This document shows, one piece after another, positions 17,412-26,814 of a stretch of DNA of 64,000 nucleotides. The position numbers were made by a program, and so were the translations under genes. This DNA comes from an uncultured Campylobacter sp. (lineage in GTDB: Bacteria > Campylobacterota > Campylobacteria > Campylobacterales > Campylobacteraceae). The stretch is from the NCBI RefSeq assembly GCF_937921625.1, contig NZ_CAKZTI010000055.1, forward strand, positions 1 to 64,000, read 5' to 3'. How positions within the stretch are numbered: the stretch's first letter is position 1; each line of letters starts with the position of its first letter. The notes under the pieces are model-generated. The model was not told where the DNA came from. It made no database searches and saw only the letters and a list, made by a program, of their open reading frames with translations.

Positions 17412-18434
17412 ATGGCAATAAATGTTTTTTACGACAAAGATTGCGATTTGGGTTTGATTAAGGCCAAAAAGGTCGCTATGATCGGCTTCGGCTCGCAAGG
17501 ACACGCTCACGCCGAAAATTTGCGCGATAGCGGCGTAGAGGTTATCGTGGGTCTAAAAAAGGGTGGCGCGAGCTGGAGCAAGGCGGAGGCAAAGGGCTTT
17601 AAAGTAATGAGCGTCGGCGAGGCTACGAAGGCCGCAGATGTCGTAATGATCCTAACGCCCGATGAGTTTCAAAGCGACATTTTCAAAGCGGAGATCGAGC
17701 CGAGCTTAAGCGAGGGCAACGCGATCGCGTTCGCGCACGGCTTTAATATCCACTTCGGACAGATCGTCCCTCCAAAGGGCATCGACTGCATTATGATCGC
17801 TCCGAAAGCCCCTGGCCACACCGTTCGCAATGAGTTTGTAAGCGGCGGCGGCGTGCCGATGCTGATCGCCGTTTCGCAAAATGAAAGCGGCAGAGCCAAG
17901 GAGCTTGCTCTGAGTTACGCAAGCGCGATCGGTGGCGGCCGCACCGGCATCATCGAAACGACCTTCAAAGCGGAGACCGAGACCGATCTTTTCGGCGAGC
18001 AGGCTGTGCTTTGCGGAGGACTTTGCGCGCTCATCAACGCGGGCTTCGAGATCCTCGTAGAGGCTGGATATGAGCCTGAGATGGCGTATTTTGAGTGCCA
18101 GCACGAGATGAAGCTGATCGTGGATCTCATCTATCAAGGCGGCATGGCAGATATGCGCTATTCGATCTCAAACACCGCAGAATACGGCGATTACGTAAGC
18201 GGCAACCGCGTCGTAAACGAAAGCAGCAAAGCGGCGATGAAAGAGGTGCTAAAGGAGATCCAAAACGGCAAATTTGCAAAAGATTTCATACTCGAGCGTA
18301 AGGCGGGCTACGTGCGAATGAACGCCGAGCGCAATATCACGGCAAACAGCTTGCTTACCAAAACTGGCGATAAGCTTCGCGCGATGATGCCGTGGATCGC
18401 CAAGGGTAAGCTCGTAAATAAAGATAAAAACTGA
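17412..18434 (+). CDS. ilvC: Ketol-acid reductoisomerase
   Basis: Converts acetolactate and acetohydroxybutyrate to dihydroxy acids in valine, leucine and isoleucine synthesis, using NADPH and Mg2+. The 340-residue length is that of the short class I form. The nucleotide-binding loop GFGSQGHAHAENLRDSGVEV is at residues 26-45. The C-terminal knotted domain shows GFEILVEAGYEPEMAYFECQHEMKLIVDLIYQGG with the metal-ligand Glu residues. The ATG has AAAAAAGGATG upstream. The next gene starts 13 bases after the stop, in the ilvC-deacetylase-dprA-ruvX order known from C. jejuni. Confidence 0.98.
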   Translation: MAINVFYDKDCDLGLIKAKKVAMIGFGSQGHAHAENLRDSGVEVIVGLKKGGASWSKAEAKGFKVMSVGEATKAADVVMILTPDEFQSDIFKAEIEPSLSEGNAIAFAHGFNIHFGQIVPPKGIDCIMIAPKAPGHTVRNEFVSGGGVPMLIAVSQNESGRAKELALSYASAIGGGRTGIIETTFKAETETDLFGEQAVLCGGLCALINAGFEILVEAGYEPEMAYFECQHEMKLIVDLIYQGGMADMRYSISNTAEYGDYVSGNRVVNESSKAAMKEVLKEIQNGKFAKDFILERKAGYVRMNAERNITANSLLTKTGDKLRAMMPWIAKGKLVNKDKN

Positions 18435-18447
18435 TTTCGGCTGAGCT

Positions 18448-19638
18448 TTGGCTAGTAGAAATCCACGCGGGCGCCACAAAAAGCGCTCGATCAACTACGC
18501 AACGATCGCCTTTGTCGTAATCTTATGCTTTTTAAGCGGTGCGGTTACCTACGCGGTTTTGGATCTCGTATTTTCGGGCAATAAAGCCGCGTTACAGCAA
18601 AGCTCGCGCAAACAAACTCCCGAGAGCGCTTCTGATTCTCGCGGTAAAAAGCCTCGTTTAAGCGCTGCACAGAAGGAAGCGCTGATTCAAAAGGAGCTTG
18701 ATAAGATCGCCGAGCAAAACGTAACTACGCCGAAGCTTCCCGTAGAGCCTGCCTCGCAAAATTCCGCAGGACAAAATTCTACAAACGGCAATTCGCAAAA
18801 TTCCGCAAATTCTATTACTTCCTCAAATTTCGCCGCCGCAAATTCGGCGAGCGACGGACCTGACATAAATTTTACCGCAGCAAATTCCGCGCCAGAAAAT
18901 TCTATAAATTCTACTGCACAAAGCCACGCTTCGGGCAACGCGGACGATCTTTCCAAATCGCCGCGCAAGGCCCTGCCAGCAGGCTCTCGCGCAAAGCTAG
19001 CGATCATCATCGACGACGTAGGCACCGGCGAGCAGGCGCAAAAGCTCATTGCGCTACCCGTGCGCGTGACGCCGTCCATCTTCCCGCCCGAGTATCAGCG
19101 CAAGGACACGCGCTCGCTCGCTTGCGGCTTTGAGCATTACGCGATCCATCTGCCGATGGAGGCGAGCTCTGCCAAAAATAACTCCGCGACGCTGCGAGCT
19201 TCGGATAGTTACGAGAAGCTGCGCGGTGTCATAGCGAAGCTGCGCGCGGACTTTCCGAACGCTAAATTTATAAACAACCACACCGGTTCTAAATTTACCG
19301 CCGACGAGCGCGCGATGCAAAATCTGCTGCGCGCGATGAACGAGTATGGATTTTTATTTATCGACTCGCGCACGAGCCCCGCTACCAAGGCTAAGGCAGC
19401 GATGAAGGGGCTCGGTATGCGATACGTGCATCGCGATGTGTTTTTAGATAATCAAAACAGCGTCGCCGCGGTACGCAAAAAACTACGCGAAGCCGTGACG
19501 CTTGCCAAAAAGCAGGGTTACGCCATCGCTATCGGCCATCCCAAAAGCTCCACTCTTCGCGCGCTTGCAAACAGCGCCGACATCCTAGGCGAGGTCGATT
19601 TGGTCTATTTGGACGAAATTTATGAGTACTACGAGTGA
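18448..19638 (+). CDS. Divergent polysaccharide deacetylase family protein
   Basis: Membrane-anchored periplasmic protein with a divergent (NodB-like TIM-barrel) polysaccharide deacetylase domain. Start is TTG at 18448. A single N-terminal membrane helix spans about residues 18-42, with a positive cytoplasmic N-terminus. Residues 100-170 are an Asn/Ser/Ala-rich linker built from the same words as other inserts in this window. The catalytic-like domain starts with KLAIIIDDVG (183-192) and includes HLPMEA, FINNHTGSKFT and IAIGHPK. Substrate unknown; cell-envelope polysaccharide is the family expectation. It overlaps dprA by 17 bases. Confidence 0.88.
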   Translation: MASRNPRGRHKKRSINYATIAFVVILCFLSGAVTYAVLDLVFSGNKAALQQSSRKQTPESASDSRGKKPRLSAAQKEALIQKELDKIAEQNVTTPKLPVEPASQNSAGQNSTNGNSQNSANSITSSNFAAANSASDGPDINFTAANSAPENSINSTAQSHASGNADDLSKSPRKALPAGSRAKLAIIIDDVGTGEQAQKLIALPVRVTPSIFPPEYQRKDTRSLACGFEHYAIHLPMEASSAKNNSATLRASDSYEKLRGVIAKLRADFPNAKFINNHTGSKFTADERAMQNLLRAMNEYGFLFIDSRTSPATKAKAAMKGLGMRYVHRDVFLDNQNSVAAVRKKLREAVTLAKKQGYAIAIGHPKSSTLRALANSADILGEVDLVYLDEIYEYYE

Positions 19639-20410
19639 GCTTGGTTTTAAAATTCTAAGCCTAGCAAGGCTCGGCGCAAGCGAGCCCGCGCGGCTGTATT
19701 TTAGGGGCGAGCCGGCGATGTTACAAAAGCGCCGCATTTCGATCGTGGGCTCGCGCAAGATGAGCGTTTATAGCAAAAATTTGATCCTGCGCCTCGCGCG
19801 CGCTTTGAGCGATGCGGACTTTTGCGTCGTAAGCGGCGCGGCGATCGGCTGCGACATAGCCGCGCACGAAGGGGCGTTTCCAAACACGATCGCGGTTTTT
19901 GGAAATGGCCTTGATCAAATTTATCCAGCGCAAAACGCCGCCATGATCGGCAAAATTTACGAGCGCAGCCTCGCGCTTAGCGAGTATGAGGACGGCGTGA
20001 GCGCGCGCGGATTTCAGTTTTTGCAGCGCAACCGTATCGTCGTGGCGCTGTCCGAGGCGCTGATCGTCGCTCAAGCAGAGCCCCGTAGCGGCTCGCTGCA
20101 AAGCGCGCGCCTCGCCCGTGAGATGGGCGTGCCCGTGTACGTGCTGCCGCACCGCATGGACGAGAGCGCGGGCACGAACGATCTGCTCGCAAAATCTCAG
20201 GCGCGGCTGATTGCGGATTTTGGCGAGTTTGTGGCTTCGTTAGCTCCGCAGACGCCGCAAAGCACCGAGCGCGCGCAGGATGAAGTGATGGAATTTTTAG
20301 CGCTAAATTCCGATCTGCAAGCGGCGATCGAGCGCTTCGGCGATAAAATTTATGAATACGAGCTTGAAGGCAAGATCGAAATTTTAGGCGCAAAGATCGT
20401 GGCAAAGTAG
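19622..20410 (+). CDS. dprA: DNA-processing protein DprA
   Basis: Loads RecA onto incoming single-stranded DNA during natural transformation. The Rossmann-like core shows IVGSRKMSVYS, VVSGAAIGCDIAAHEGAF, TIAVFGNGLDQIYPAQN and the segment VAQAEPRSGSLQSARLAREMGVPVYVLP, all typical of the DprA/Smf family. A short C-terminal part (about residues 220-262) could be the winged-helix domain. The 262-residue length is as in other campylobacters. The ATG at 19622 lies inside the end of the preceding gene, implying coupling. Downstream, ruvX is separated by an unusually long non-coding gap. Confidence 0.93.
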   Translation: MSTTSELGFKILSLARLGASEPARLYFRGEPAMLQKRRISIVGSRKMSVYSKNLILRLARALSDADFCVVSGAAIGCDIAAHEGAFPNTIAVFGNGLDQIYPAQNAAMIGKIYERSLALSEYEDGVSARGFQFLQRNRIVVALSEALIVAQAEPRSGSLQSARLAREMGVPVYVLPHRMDESAGTNDLLAKSQARLIADFGEFVASLAPQTPQSTERAQDEVMEFLALNSDLQAAIERFGDKIYEYELEGKIEILGAKIVAK

Positions 20411-21247
20411 CTGGCGGCGGGCGCTTACTTGCCGCGGTTTAATCGGTGCCGCCCGCCGGTGCGGCTTGTTTGTACGGCGCCAGGCCTGCGCAGCCTGAGT
20501 TTAAATTTAGAAAAAGGCAGCTCGGTAAAATTTTACCTTCCGCAAGTAGCGCTTGAGTTTAAAACAAACCCGCGCGGCTTGTTTGTGTAGTGCCACTCGC
20601 TCCGATTGCGGTAATGATCGGTTTGTGAATGCTTCTCGCGATCTATAAATACTTTGCGGCGCAGAATTTAAGTGTTAAAATGTATGAAATTTTCTGAAAT
20701 AGCGTTTAAATGTTTGTTTGCCTATCGTGCTAAATTTTTGCGGGTAAATTTGGCTGCAGATTTCAGCATAAGCGTGGTAGGCTGAATTTGCCGCAAGGAA
20801 AAATTTTGATCGTAGCAGCAAAATTTTACGAGTTATAAAGCGCAGGGGGGGGGCTTGTATCTGCTCCGTCGCGTGAGTGCGGGTTTGCTTTAAAATTTTG
20901 ATTTTGCGTGGGGTGGGTTGGTTGCACGTCCGGCACCTGCACGGCAGGATTTATGCTCGTCGTGCTTTTGTGTGTCGCTTACGTGCGGTTCGCGTGGATG
21001 CAGTGCGGATACACCGAGCCGGGCACGGCGATCGAAATTTTGGAATTTGAAGCTCGCGGCACGCTAAATTTAATAGCTCGCAAGCGCCGCGAGCGAGTGA
21101 AATTTATGTCAATTTCGTATAAAATTTCATAAATCCGCAGCTAAATTCTGCGATAAAATTTAGCTATGAAATTCCGATCGCGGAATTTCGGCGATAGAAT
21201 TTTAATGGCGGAATTCCGCAAAATTTGATGTTAGCAAAGGATAAATT
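20411..21247. other. Long non-coding gap between dprA and ruvX with a G9 tract
   Basis: About 840 bases splitting a gene pair that is adjacent in C. jejuni. It contains a homopolymeric run of nine G at 20845-20853 and, from 21110 to 21240, closely packed words of the GAATTCCGC/AAATTTC type. A plus-strand open frame (20908-21132) has no ribosome binding site and is probably chance. Confidence 0.6.
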
Positions 21248-21640
21248 TTGATAGTTGCGATTGATCTTGGGCTTAAGCGTATCGGCGTGGCGGTGGCACC
21301 GGATGATAAGACGCCGCTTCCGTGCGAGCCGATCCTGCGCAAAAATCGCACCCAAGCCGCGCGCGAGCTAAGCGAGCTGCTGCGCGAAAAAGGCGCCAGC
21401 GTGCTCGTGCTGGGCGTGCCGCGCGGCGGGGCGAGCGAGGAGGAGATGAGCAGGCGCATACGACACTTCGCCTCGCTGCTGGATTTTGACGGCGAGATAA
21501 AATTCCAAGACGAGAGCTTTTCGAGCGCCGAAGCGGCGGAGTTTGCTAGCAAAGGCGCTAAGGGCGGCGGCAAGGACGCGCGCTTTGATAGCATTGCCGC
21601 GACAATAATTTTGCAGAGGTTTTTGGCAAGCAGGGGCTAG
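21248..21640 (+). CDS. ruvX: Holliday junction resolvase-like protein RuvX/YqgF
   Basis: RNase H-fold nuclease thought to act in pre-16S rRNA processing or Holliday junction resolution. The 130-residue protein begins IVAIDLGLKRIGVAVA, with the catalytic Asp at residue 5, then LVLGVPRGG, FQDESFSSAEAAEF with the conserved Glu, and ends with KDARFDSIAATIILQRFL carrying the last conserved Asp. The start is TTG at 21248 with AAAGGA upstream. The normal E. coli-type plan is complete. Confidence 0.94.
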   Translation: MIVAIDLGLKRIGVAVAPDDKTPLPCEPILRKNRTQAARELSELLREKGASVLVLGVPRGGASEEEMSRRIRHFASLLDFDGEIKFQDESFSSAEAAEFASKGAKGGGKDARFDSIAATIILQRFLASRG

Positions 21641-22085
21641 GCGCATGCGTAGCAATGTAATTTGCACGCGGCGACGCAAGAGAGAATTGCCACTCGTCTG
21701 TTTTGCCGACCACTTAATGCTCGCAAAATTTTATCTTGCCCGCCTAAACGGACGGAATTTATGCGCGTCAAAAGTCGGTAAAATTTCATCGTCTGCTAAA
21801 GCTCGGCAGAATTTTACTTTGCCCACAAAGAGCCTGCGGAATTTATTTTGGCTGTAGCCGTAAATGACGCTTTATGTAGTTAAATCAAGTGAGATTGACA
21901 GCGATTTAAGTTGTAAACGGCGAGGTTTATGCATTTTTGGCGATTTGTGCTCGCGCGTACGGCTGCTATTTTAAATTTTTTCAAAGTCTATTTAGACGCA
22001 AAGAATGCTAAGCAAAATTGCAAAAACGCGGATGCATCATAGAATAGGGCGCAAATTTGCGATAAATTTCATTTAGGGAGCGGTT
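21641..22085. other. Non-coding gap with repeat words
   Basis: About 445 bases. The first 200 contain AAAATTTTA, GGAATTTA and AAAATTTCATC words; the open frame 21645-21857 running through them has no ribosome binding site. A candidate -10 box TAGAAT at 22040-22045 may serve the following EthD gene. Confidence 0.5.
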
Positions 22086-22463
22086 ATGTTTAAGATCACG
22101 ATGTTAGTAAAAAAGGCGCCGGGTATCACGCAGCAGGAGTTTTTGGTGCACTGGGCGGCGCATTCACAAAAGGTTTTAGCTAATCAAAAGGCGCTAAATA
22201 TCGTCCGCTATGCAAAAACCATGCCCGTTTTCCTCGAGGGACAGAGCACCAGGCGCGAGACGGCGGCGTTTAGCTACGATGCGATGGGCGAGCTGTGGTA
22301 TGAGAGCGTGCAGGCGTTTGCGGAGGCGCGAAACAGCGAGGTAGCGCGAGCGGTGCTAGCGGAGTTGATGGCGGACGAGGCGAAGTTTTGCGATATGAAA
22401 AACTCAGTGATGTGGTTCGGCGAGGAGGAGGTTGTGATAGAGTTCGGCTCCAAAAAAGCGTAA
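22086..22463 (+). CDS. EthD-domain protein
   Basis: Small alpha+beta-barrel dimeric protein of the EthD/dabb fold, a family involved in degradation pathways or polyketide chemistry, mostly of unknown function. Visible features are MFKITMLVKKAPGITQQEFLVHWAAHS (residues 1-27), where family members have F-x-x-x-W-x-x-H, and the terminal block MADEAKFCDMKNSVMWFGEEEVVI. The 125-residue length fits. The ATG at 22086 has AGGGAG upstream. It stands alone between two non-coding gaps. Confidence 0.8.
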   Translation: MFKITMLVKKAPGITQQEFLVHWAAHSQKVLANQKALNIVRYAKTMPVFLEGQSTRRETAAFSYDAMGELWYESVQAFAEARNSEVARAVLAELMADEAKFCDMKNSVMWFGEEEVVIEFGSKKA

Positions 22464-23247
22464 ATTTAAAGACCGAGAGGATAAAATTTCATGGATCGTG
22501 TAAGCGGCGAAAAGTGGAAATTTATCGCTCATGACCGATACGCTTTTTTGGCATACAGCGCGCGGAATCGCGGCAAATATAGTGCTCATGGATGATGTGT
22601 GGGTGCGGCTTACATGATGAAATTTGCATGCGCGATACAGATACTGCGCGGCCTAAATTATTTTAAGACTCACATATCTAAGTGGGTGCGATCTAAGAAT
22701 CCTGGGTATTGGAGCCAAAACGCCTAAAGACGCATTACGCCTGCAGTTTTGGCATAGGCAAGCCTATTTCTAAGATAAAATTTAAAGGCTGGCAGTGTAA
22801 AATTTTTTAAAATTTCTAAGCAGCAATGCGAAATTTTCAAAAGTTTTCTAGGGCGCGGCAAGATGCTTGTCGCGGGCTTGGTATGCAACAAAATATTTTA
22901 CGCATTAGATTGTCGCCCTGATAAATTACCATTGTAGAGGCTGTAGGTGTTTCAGACCTCAGGATTAAATGCTTTATTATAAATACTATAGCCGTGGACG
23001 GTCATAAGACGTGCGAGTAAAAATTGAGGCAAGCCAGCCATAAAAATAATCTTGCAAGTAAAATTTTAATTTGTCTTTTTGAAATTCAGCTCAAAGCTCC
23101 GTTTAAAATTTTATTTAAAATTTTGCTTGGGATTTTGATAGAAATTTTGCAGGAATTTCGCCGCAAATTTCACAGCTATTATCAAAAATTAAAATTTTAC
23201 CCCTCGCTTTTTGCTATAATTATTTTTAAAATTTAAAAGGAGCAAAA
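22464..23247. other. Non-coding gap
   Basis: About 780 bases of mixed composition, becoming very AT-rich toward the end. A 70-residue frame at 23024-23236 rich in Ile, Leu, Phe and Lys is what AAAATTTTA repeats encode by chance. TATAAT at 23215-23220 (28 bases before the next ATG) is a good -10 candidate for the Sel1 gene. Confidence 0.5.
23215..23220 (+). promoter_or_regulatory. Candidate -10 box for Sel1 gene at 23248
   Basis: TATAAT within TTTTTGCTATAATTATTT, a canonical Campylobacter extended -10 context, 28 bases upstream of the ATG. Confidence 0.5.
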
Positions 23248-23934
23248 ATGAAAATTTTAGCGTCGATTACCGCACTAATCGTAGCAGTCTACTTGCTCGC
23301 GCAGATATTTTTCCCGCAGGCGATCTCGTTTGTCGGATGCGGCATCGGTAGGGCTAATTCGTGCGAAGACTACGGAACGTATTTGCTTGAGGAGCGTGAT
23401 TATGAAGCAGCAAAAAAGCCGTTTGAAAAAGCTTGTGAAGCAGGGCTAGAAAATAGCTGTGCTATCGCGGGGGATTTATATTACGACGAGCAAAATTTAT
23501 ATAAAACTACAAAAGATAAGGGCAAGTCCGCGCGGTTTTATTCCAAAGCGTGCGAGCTTGGAGCTGCCAAAGCTTGCTACAACGCCGCGATAATCTCTTA
23601 TAAAAATGCTGATAAGAAAAATACGTTCGCATTTTTTGCCAAATCATGCGATTTGGGACTAGGCGAGGGCTGCTTAAACGCTGCGGTCGCTAGCTATGAA
23701 GAAAAAGACTATCAGGGCGCTCTTAAGTTTTTCCTAAAATCTTGCGATGCTGCTTTGGCGGAGGGATGCCAAAGGGTTGGACTAGCGTATTCAAAGAAGG
23801 AATTTGGCGAGCCGGATCTGGATAAGGCGATGATCTACTACGACAAGGCTTGCAAACTGGGAGCGGAGTTTAGCTGCAACGTAGTAGCCGCGATGAATAA
23901 AATAAATGCAAGCGAGGCTAATGCGACCAAATAG
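23248..23934 (+). CDS. Cys-rich Sel1-repeat protein
   Basis: Third Sel1/Hcp-type protein of the window (228 residues). A hydrophobic N-terminal segment (about 4-24) serves as signal or anchor. Around five repeats follow with the pattern KACEAGLENSC, SKACELGAAKACYNAA, AKSCDLGLGEGCLNAA, LKSCDAALAEGCQRVG and DKACKLGAEFSCNVVA, each with two cysteines. It is less similar to the 7.4-9.2 kb pair than those are to each other. Likely periplasmic scaffold; role unknown. An AAAAGGAG site precedes the ATG. Confidence 0.88.
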   Translation: MKILASITALIVAVYLLAQIFFPQAISFVGCGIGRANSCEDYGTYLLEERDYEAAKKPFEKACEAGLENSCAIAGDLYYDEQNLYKTTKDKGKSARFYSKACELGAAKACYNAAIISYKNADKKNTFAFFAKSCDLGLGEGCLNAAVASYEEKDYQGALKFFLKSCDAALAEGCQRVGLAYSKKEFGEPDLDKAMIYYDKACKLGAEFSCNVVAAMNKINASEANATK

Positions 23935-24572
23935 ATGGCAGGGCTAGCTAGATAATACGGCGAGATCGAAATTAGTATAGAAATTTTGCGGAGCTTTATG
24001 GGATTTTATGGAATTCCGCGGAATTTTATTTCTAAATTTTATCGCTGAAATTCCGCATATTGCGATAATGGCGATAGATAGCGATTTTAAAATTTCAGTA
24101 TTTTGGAAGTTTATAATTTAATCTATGCTATGGATTTTATTGACATAATTTTAATTTGTCATAGACTTATCCATCGCGATATAGGGGTTTCATCATAATC
24201 GTAGTGCTAAACATATATCGTTGAAAGAGAAAAAATTGCGCAAACTAGCGAGTAGCTATGTAATCACAGCTGATATGGCAAAAATATCCGAAAAAGATCG
24301 CACAAGGTAATCAATCTGCGAAGTAAGTAAAATCAATTATCAAGTGGATGGAATCTATCAATAAACAAGTAAAATTATTCATTGCAAAGCAAGCAAAATC
24401 GATCTGTCAATGGGTATCAAGCTTAAAACTAACTCGAAGTAGCCTGTAAATAAGCTAAATTGCAAGCAAGATAAATTTTAAGCAGGCATATTGTAAGAAA
24501 GTAAAATTTTAGATGGAGTAAGCTGGATAAATCGATTTCAAATCATCATAGCGGTTGGATGACGATCCTAAT
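23935..24572. other. Non-coding gap
   Basis: About 640 bases. The first 120 hold GAATTCCGC/GGAATTTT words; the rest (24180-24540) is AT-rich with loosely repeated AAGTAAAAT and AAGCAAG segments such as AAGTAAGTAAAATCAAT and AAACAAGTAAAATTATT. No open frame of note on either strand. Confidence 0.5.
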
Positions 24573-25961
24573 TTAAAGCCCCATTTTTCCGGGATTTAAG
24601 ATACCTTTTGGATCGAACGCCCTTTTGATTGCGCGAAATAGCTCCATCTCTGCTGCGCTAAAAGCTAGTGGCATAAATTCTGCTTTGCTTAGCCCGATGC
24701 CGTGCTCGCCGCTGAGCGTACCGCCAAGATCAACTGCAGCTTTGAAAATTTCGGTGATTGCGTCATGTCCGCGTCGCACCTGAGCTTCATCTTTTTTGTC
24801 GGCGACCATGACGTTGGTGTGGACATTGCCATCGCCCGTGTGCCCGAAGCAGGGCACGCGCACGCCGTATTTATCGCCGATGCGCGCGATACGGCGCAGT
24901 AGCTCGGGCAGCTGCGAGCGCGGGACGGTGATGTCCTCATTTAGCTTAAGCGTGCCGTAGATATTGATCGCCTGCGAGCAGTTGCGTCTCGCAAACCAAA
25001 TGCCCGCACGCGCCTCTTCGCTTTCTGCGACGCGAAAGTCGCTCGCGCCGTTTTGAACGAAAATTTCTTTTATGAGTGCGAGCTCCTCCAAAAGCGCTAC
25101 TTCTAAATTGCCGTCGGTTTCGCAGATCAAAATCGCGCCCGCGCCCTTCGGCAAGCCTTTATGAAATTTCTCCTCGACCGCGGCTATGCACAGCGCGTCT
25201 AAAAATTCCATCGCCACGGGCGTGATACCGGCTGCCATTGTCTTATACACGGCATTCATTGCTGTATCTACGCTAGGAAAGACGCCCATCGCGGTCTTTT
25301 TAAGCTTTGGCATCGGGATTAGTTTGAGCGTAATTTCGGTGATGACGGCAAGCGCGCCTTCGCTTGCGATTAAAATTCCTGCCACGTTGAAGCCTGCGAC
25401 GTCTTTGATAGTGCGTTTGCCTGCTCGGATCACCTCTCCATTAGGCAGTACCGCACGCAGTGCCATTACATAGTCTTTGGTGATGCCGTATTTTGCGGCG
25501 CGCATACCGCCGGAGTTTTCGGCGACATTGCCTCCTAGCGTGGAATAATCCTGGCTTGCGGGATCGGGCGGATAAAAAAGCCCGCGCGCTGCGGCTGCTT
25601 TTTGCAGATCGATATTTATGCAGCCCGGTTGGACTACGGCGAGTAGATTTTGCATGTCGATTTCTAGAATTTTATTCATATGTTTTTCAAATGCCAAAAT
25701 CACTCCGCCGTTTGCGGCTAAAGATCCACCCGTAAAACCGCTACCTGCGCCTCTTGGAACTACAGGGATTAAATTTTCGTTGCAGAATTTTAAAATTTGA
25801 CTGACATCGTTCTCACTTCGCGGGAAAAGCACGCCGTCCGGCAGACAGCGCCTTTTCGTCGCGTCGTAGCAGTATGCCGTGCGATGAGCCTCGTCAAAAT
25901 AGGCATTATCCGCGCCTAATAGATTTGTAAAAAACGCTCGCGCAGCGCTATTCGTCGCCAT
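24573..25961 (-). CDS. glcD: FAD-binding (glycolate/D-lactate type) oxidase subunit GlcD
   Basis: FAD-dependent oxidation of a 2-hydroxy acid such as glycolate or D-lactate. The 462-residue protein has the PCMH-type FAD domain with VPRGAGSGFTGGSLA (about residues 57-71), QDYSTLGGNVAENSGGMRAAKYG and KDVAGFNVAGILIASEGALAVITEITLKL. The C-terminal FAD-oxidase domain has PCFGHTGDGNVHTNVMV and the end SGEHGIGLSKAEFM and FDPKGILNPGKM. No GlcE/GlcF partner is adjacent. The start overlaps the end of the upstream PgbA-like gene by 14 bases, the arrangement recalled for Cj1213c-Cj1214c. Confidence 0.93.
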   Translation of the reverse strand: MATNSAARAFFTNLLGADNAYFDEAHRTAYCYDATKRRCLPDGVLFPRSENDVSQILKFCNENLIPVVPRGAGSGFTGGSLAANGGVILAFEKHMNKILEIDMQNLLAVVQPGCINIDLQKAAAARGLFYPPDPASQDYSTLGGNVAENSGGMRAAKYGITKDYVMALRAVLPNGEVIRAGKRTIKDVAGFNVAGILIASEGALAVITEITLKLIPMPKLKKTAMGVFPSVDTAMNAVYKTMAAGITPVAMEFLDALCIAAVEEKFHKGLPKGAGAILICETDGNLEVALLEELALIKEIFVQNGASDFRVAESEEARAGIWFARRNCSQAINIYGTLKLNEDITVPRSQLPELLRRIARIGDKYGVRVPCFGHTGDGNVHTNVMVADKKDEAQVRRGHDAITEIFKAAVDLGGTLSGEHGIGLSKAEFMPLAFSAAEMELFRAIKRAFDPKGILNPGKMGL

Positions 25962-26676
25962 CTAAGCCCAGCAAATAGCGGTAGTGTTTGTCGTAATCGC
26001 TGATCGGGCCATTAGTAAAATCCCAAATGACGGTCTTTATCTCGCCTACGCGCGAGTAAAATGGCAGCTGATAATAAGCCACGCCGCCGCTAGCGAACGT
26101 GCGCAAAGGCTTGAAGCTGCCGCAGTCGGCAAATACGCCTTGTTTATCCATCGCGATAAAAATCAGTCCGGCGCTGTTTTGCGCGCAAATTTTACGAAAA
26201 TCGTCACGGCTCGGGTTTGGCTTGTGGTTGTAGCTAAGATAGGCGCCGCCAAGATCTGGGTGGATAAAATTTATATTCGGAAAAGCCTTGATAACCTGCT
26301 CGTAAATTTCAGCGTTAGGCGCGACGATTATGGCACGGTCATAGAGGAAATTTAAGATCACTTTATCGCCGCTTGAGGGTAAAATTTTAGGCAGTGGCAG
26401 TGCCTCTTGAGCTAACATATCAAAAACCTCAAATCGCACCTTTGCTTTGCCTGCGCTTTTTTGCGTCACGACTGCGCGCGCGATGATGGAGCTTGCGCCA
26501 CTGCCGAAATTATGCATCACCACTCCGCTGCTACCTACGGCAATCGTAGGGCTATCTGTAATCTCGCCCGAACCATCCGTTACGCTAAGTAGGGCGGTTT
26601 CGTATCGCGGCATGTTAAATTCCGCCCCTATCGCCGCACTTAAAAATAGACCTAAAATAAGTAAAGCTTTTTTCAA
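25948..26676 (-). CDS. Secreted protein with plasminogen-binding (PgbA-type) N-terminal domain
   Basis: Exported protein of 242 residues. The signal peptide is MKKALLILGLFLSAAIGA, with cleavage likely after GA. The mature part resembles the domain annotated as plasminogen-binding N-terminal in Helicobacter PgbA/PgbB: YETALLSVTDGSGEITDSPTIAVGSSGVVMH, KVILNFLYDRAIIVAPN, FIHPDLGGAYLSY and the Cys-containing GVFADCGSF. Plasminogen binding itself has been shown for the Helicobacter proteins, not for this one. The start is TTG at 26676 with CAGGAG upstream. It is divergent from the M23 peptidase gene. Confidence 0.8.
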   Translation of the reverse strand: MKKALLILGLFLSAAIGAEFNMPRYETALLSVTDGSGEITDSPTIAVGSSGVVMHNFGSGASSIIARAVVTQKSAGKAKVRFEVFDMLAQEALPLPKILPSSGDKVILNFLYDRAIIVAPNAEIYEQVIKAFPNINFIHPDLGGAYLSYNHKPNPSRDDFRKICAQNSAGLIFIAMDKQGVFADCGSFKPLRTFASGGVAYYQLPFYSRVGEIKTVIWDFTNGPISDYDKHYRYLLGLDGDE

Positions 26677-26774
26677 AATTCTGCTCCTGAATAAAATTTC
26701 GGCTAATTATACATAAAACTTTGAAATTAGCGATAAAATTCCGCGGTATTTACGAAATATAAGCGTTTTTTCGT

Positions 26775-26780
26775 TACAAT
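26775..26780 (+). promoter_or_regulatory. Candidate -10 box for the M23 peptidase operon
   Basis: TACAAT in TTTTTTCGTTACAATCCC, 35 bases upstream of the ATG at 26815, in the divergent gap. Confidence 0.45.
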
Positions 26781-26814
26781 CCCGCCTTAAAATAATATTT
26801 CAAAGCGGTTTTAT

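Noticed and set aside
23024..23236. Small hydrophobic open frame of 70 residues
   Set aside because: Composition (Lys, Ile, Leu, Phe) is what the AAAATTTTA repeat encodes by chance; no ribosome binding site.
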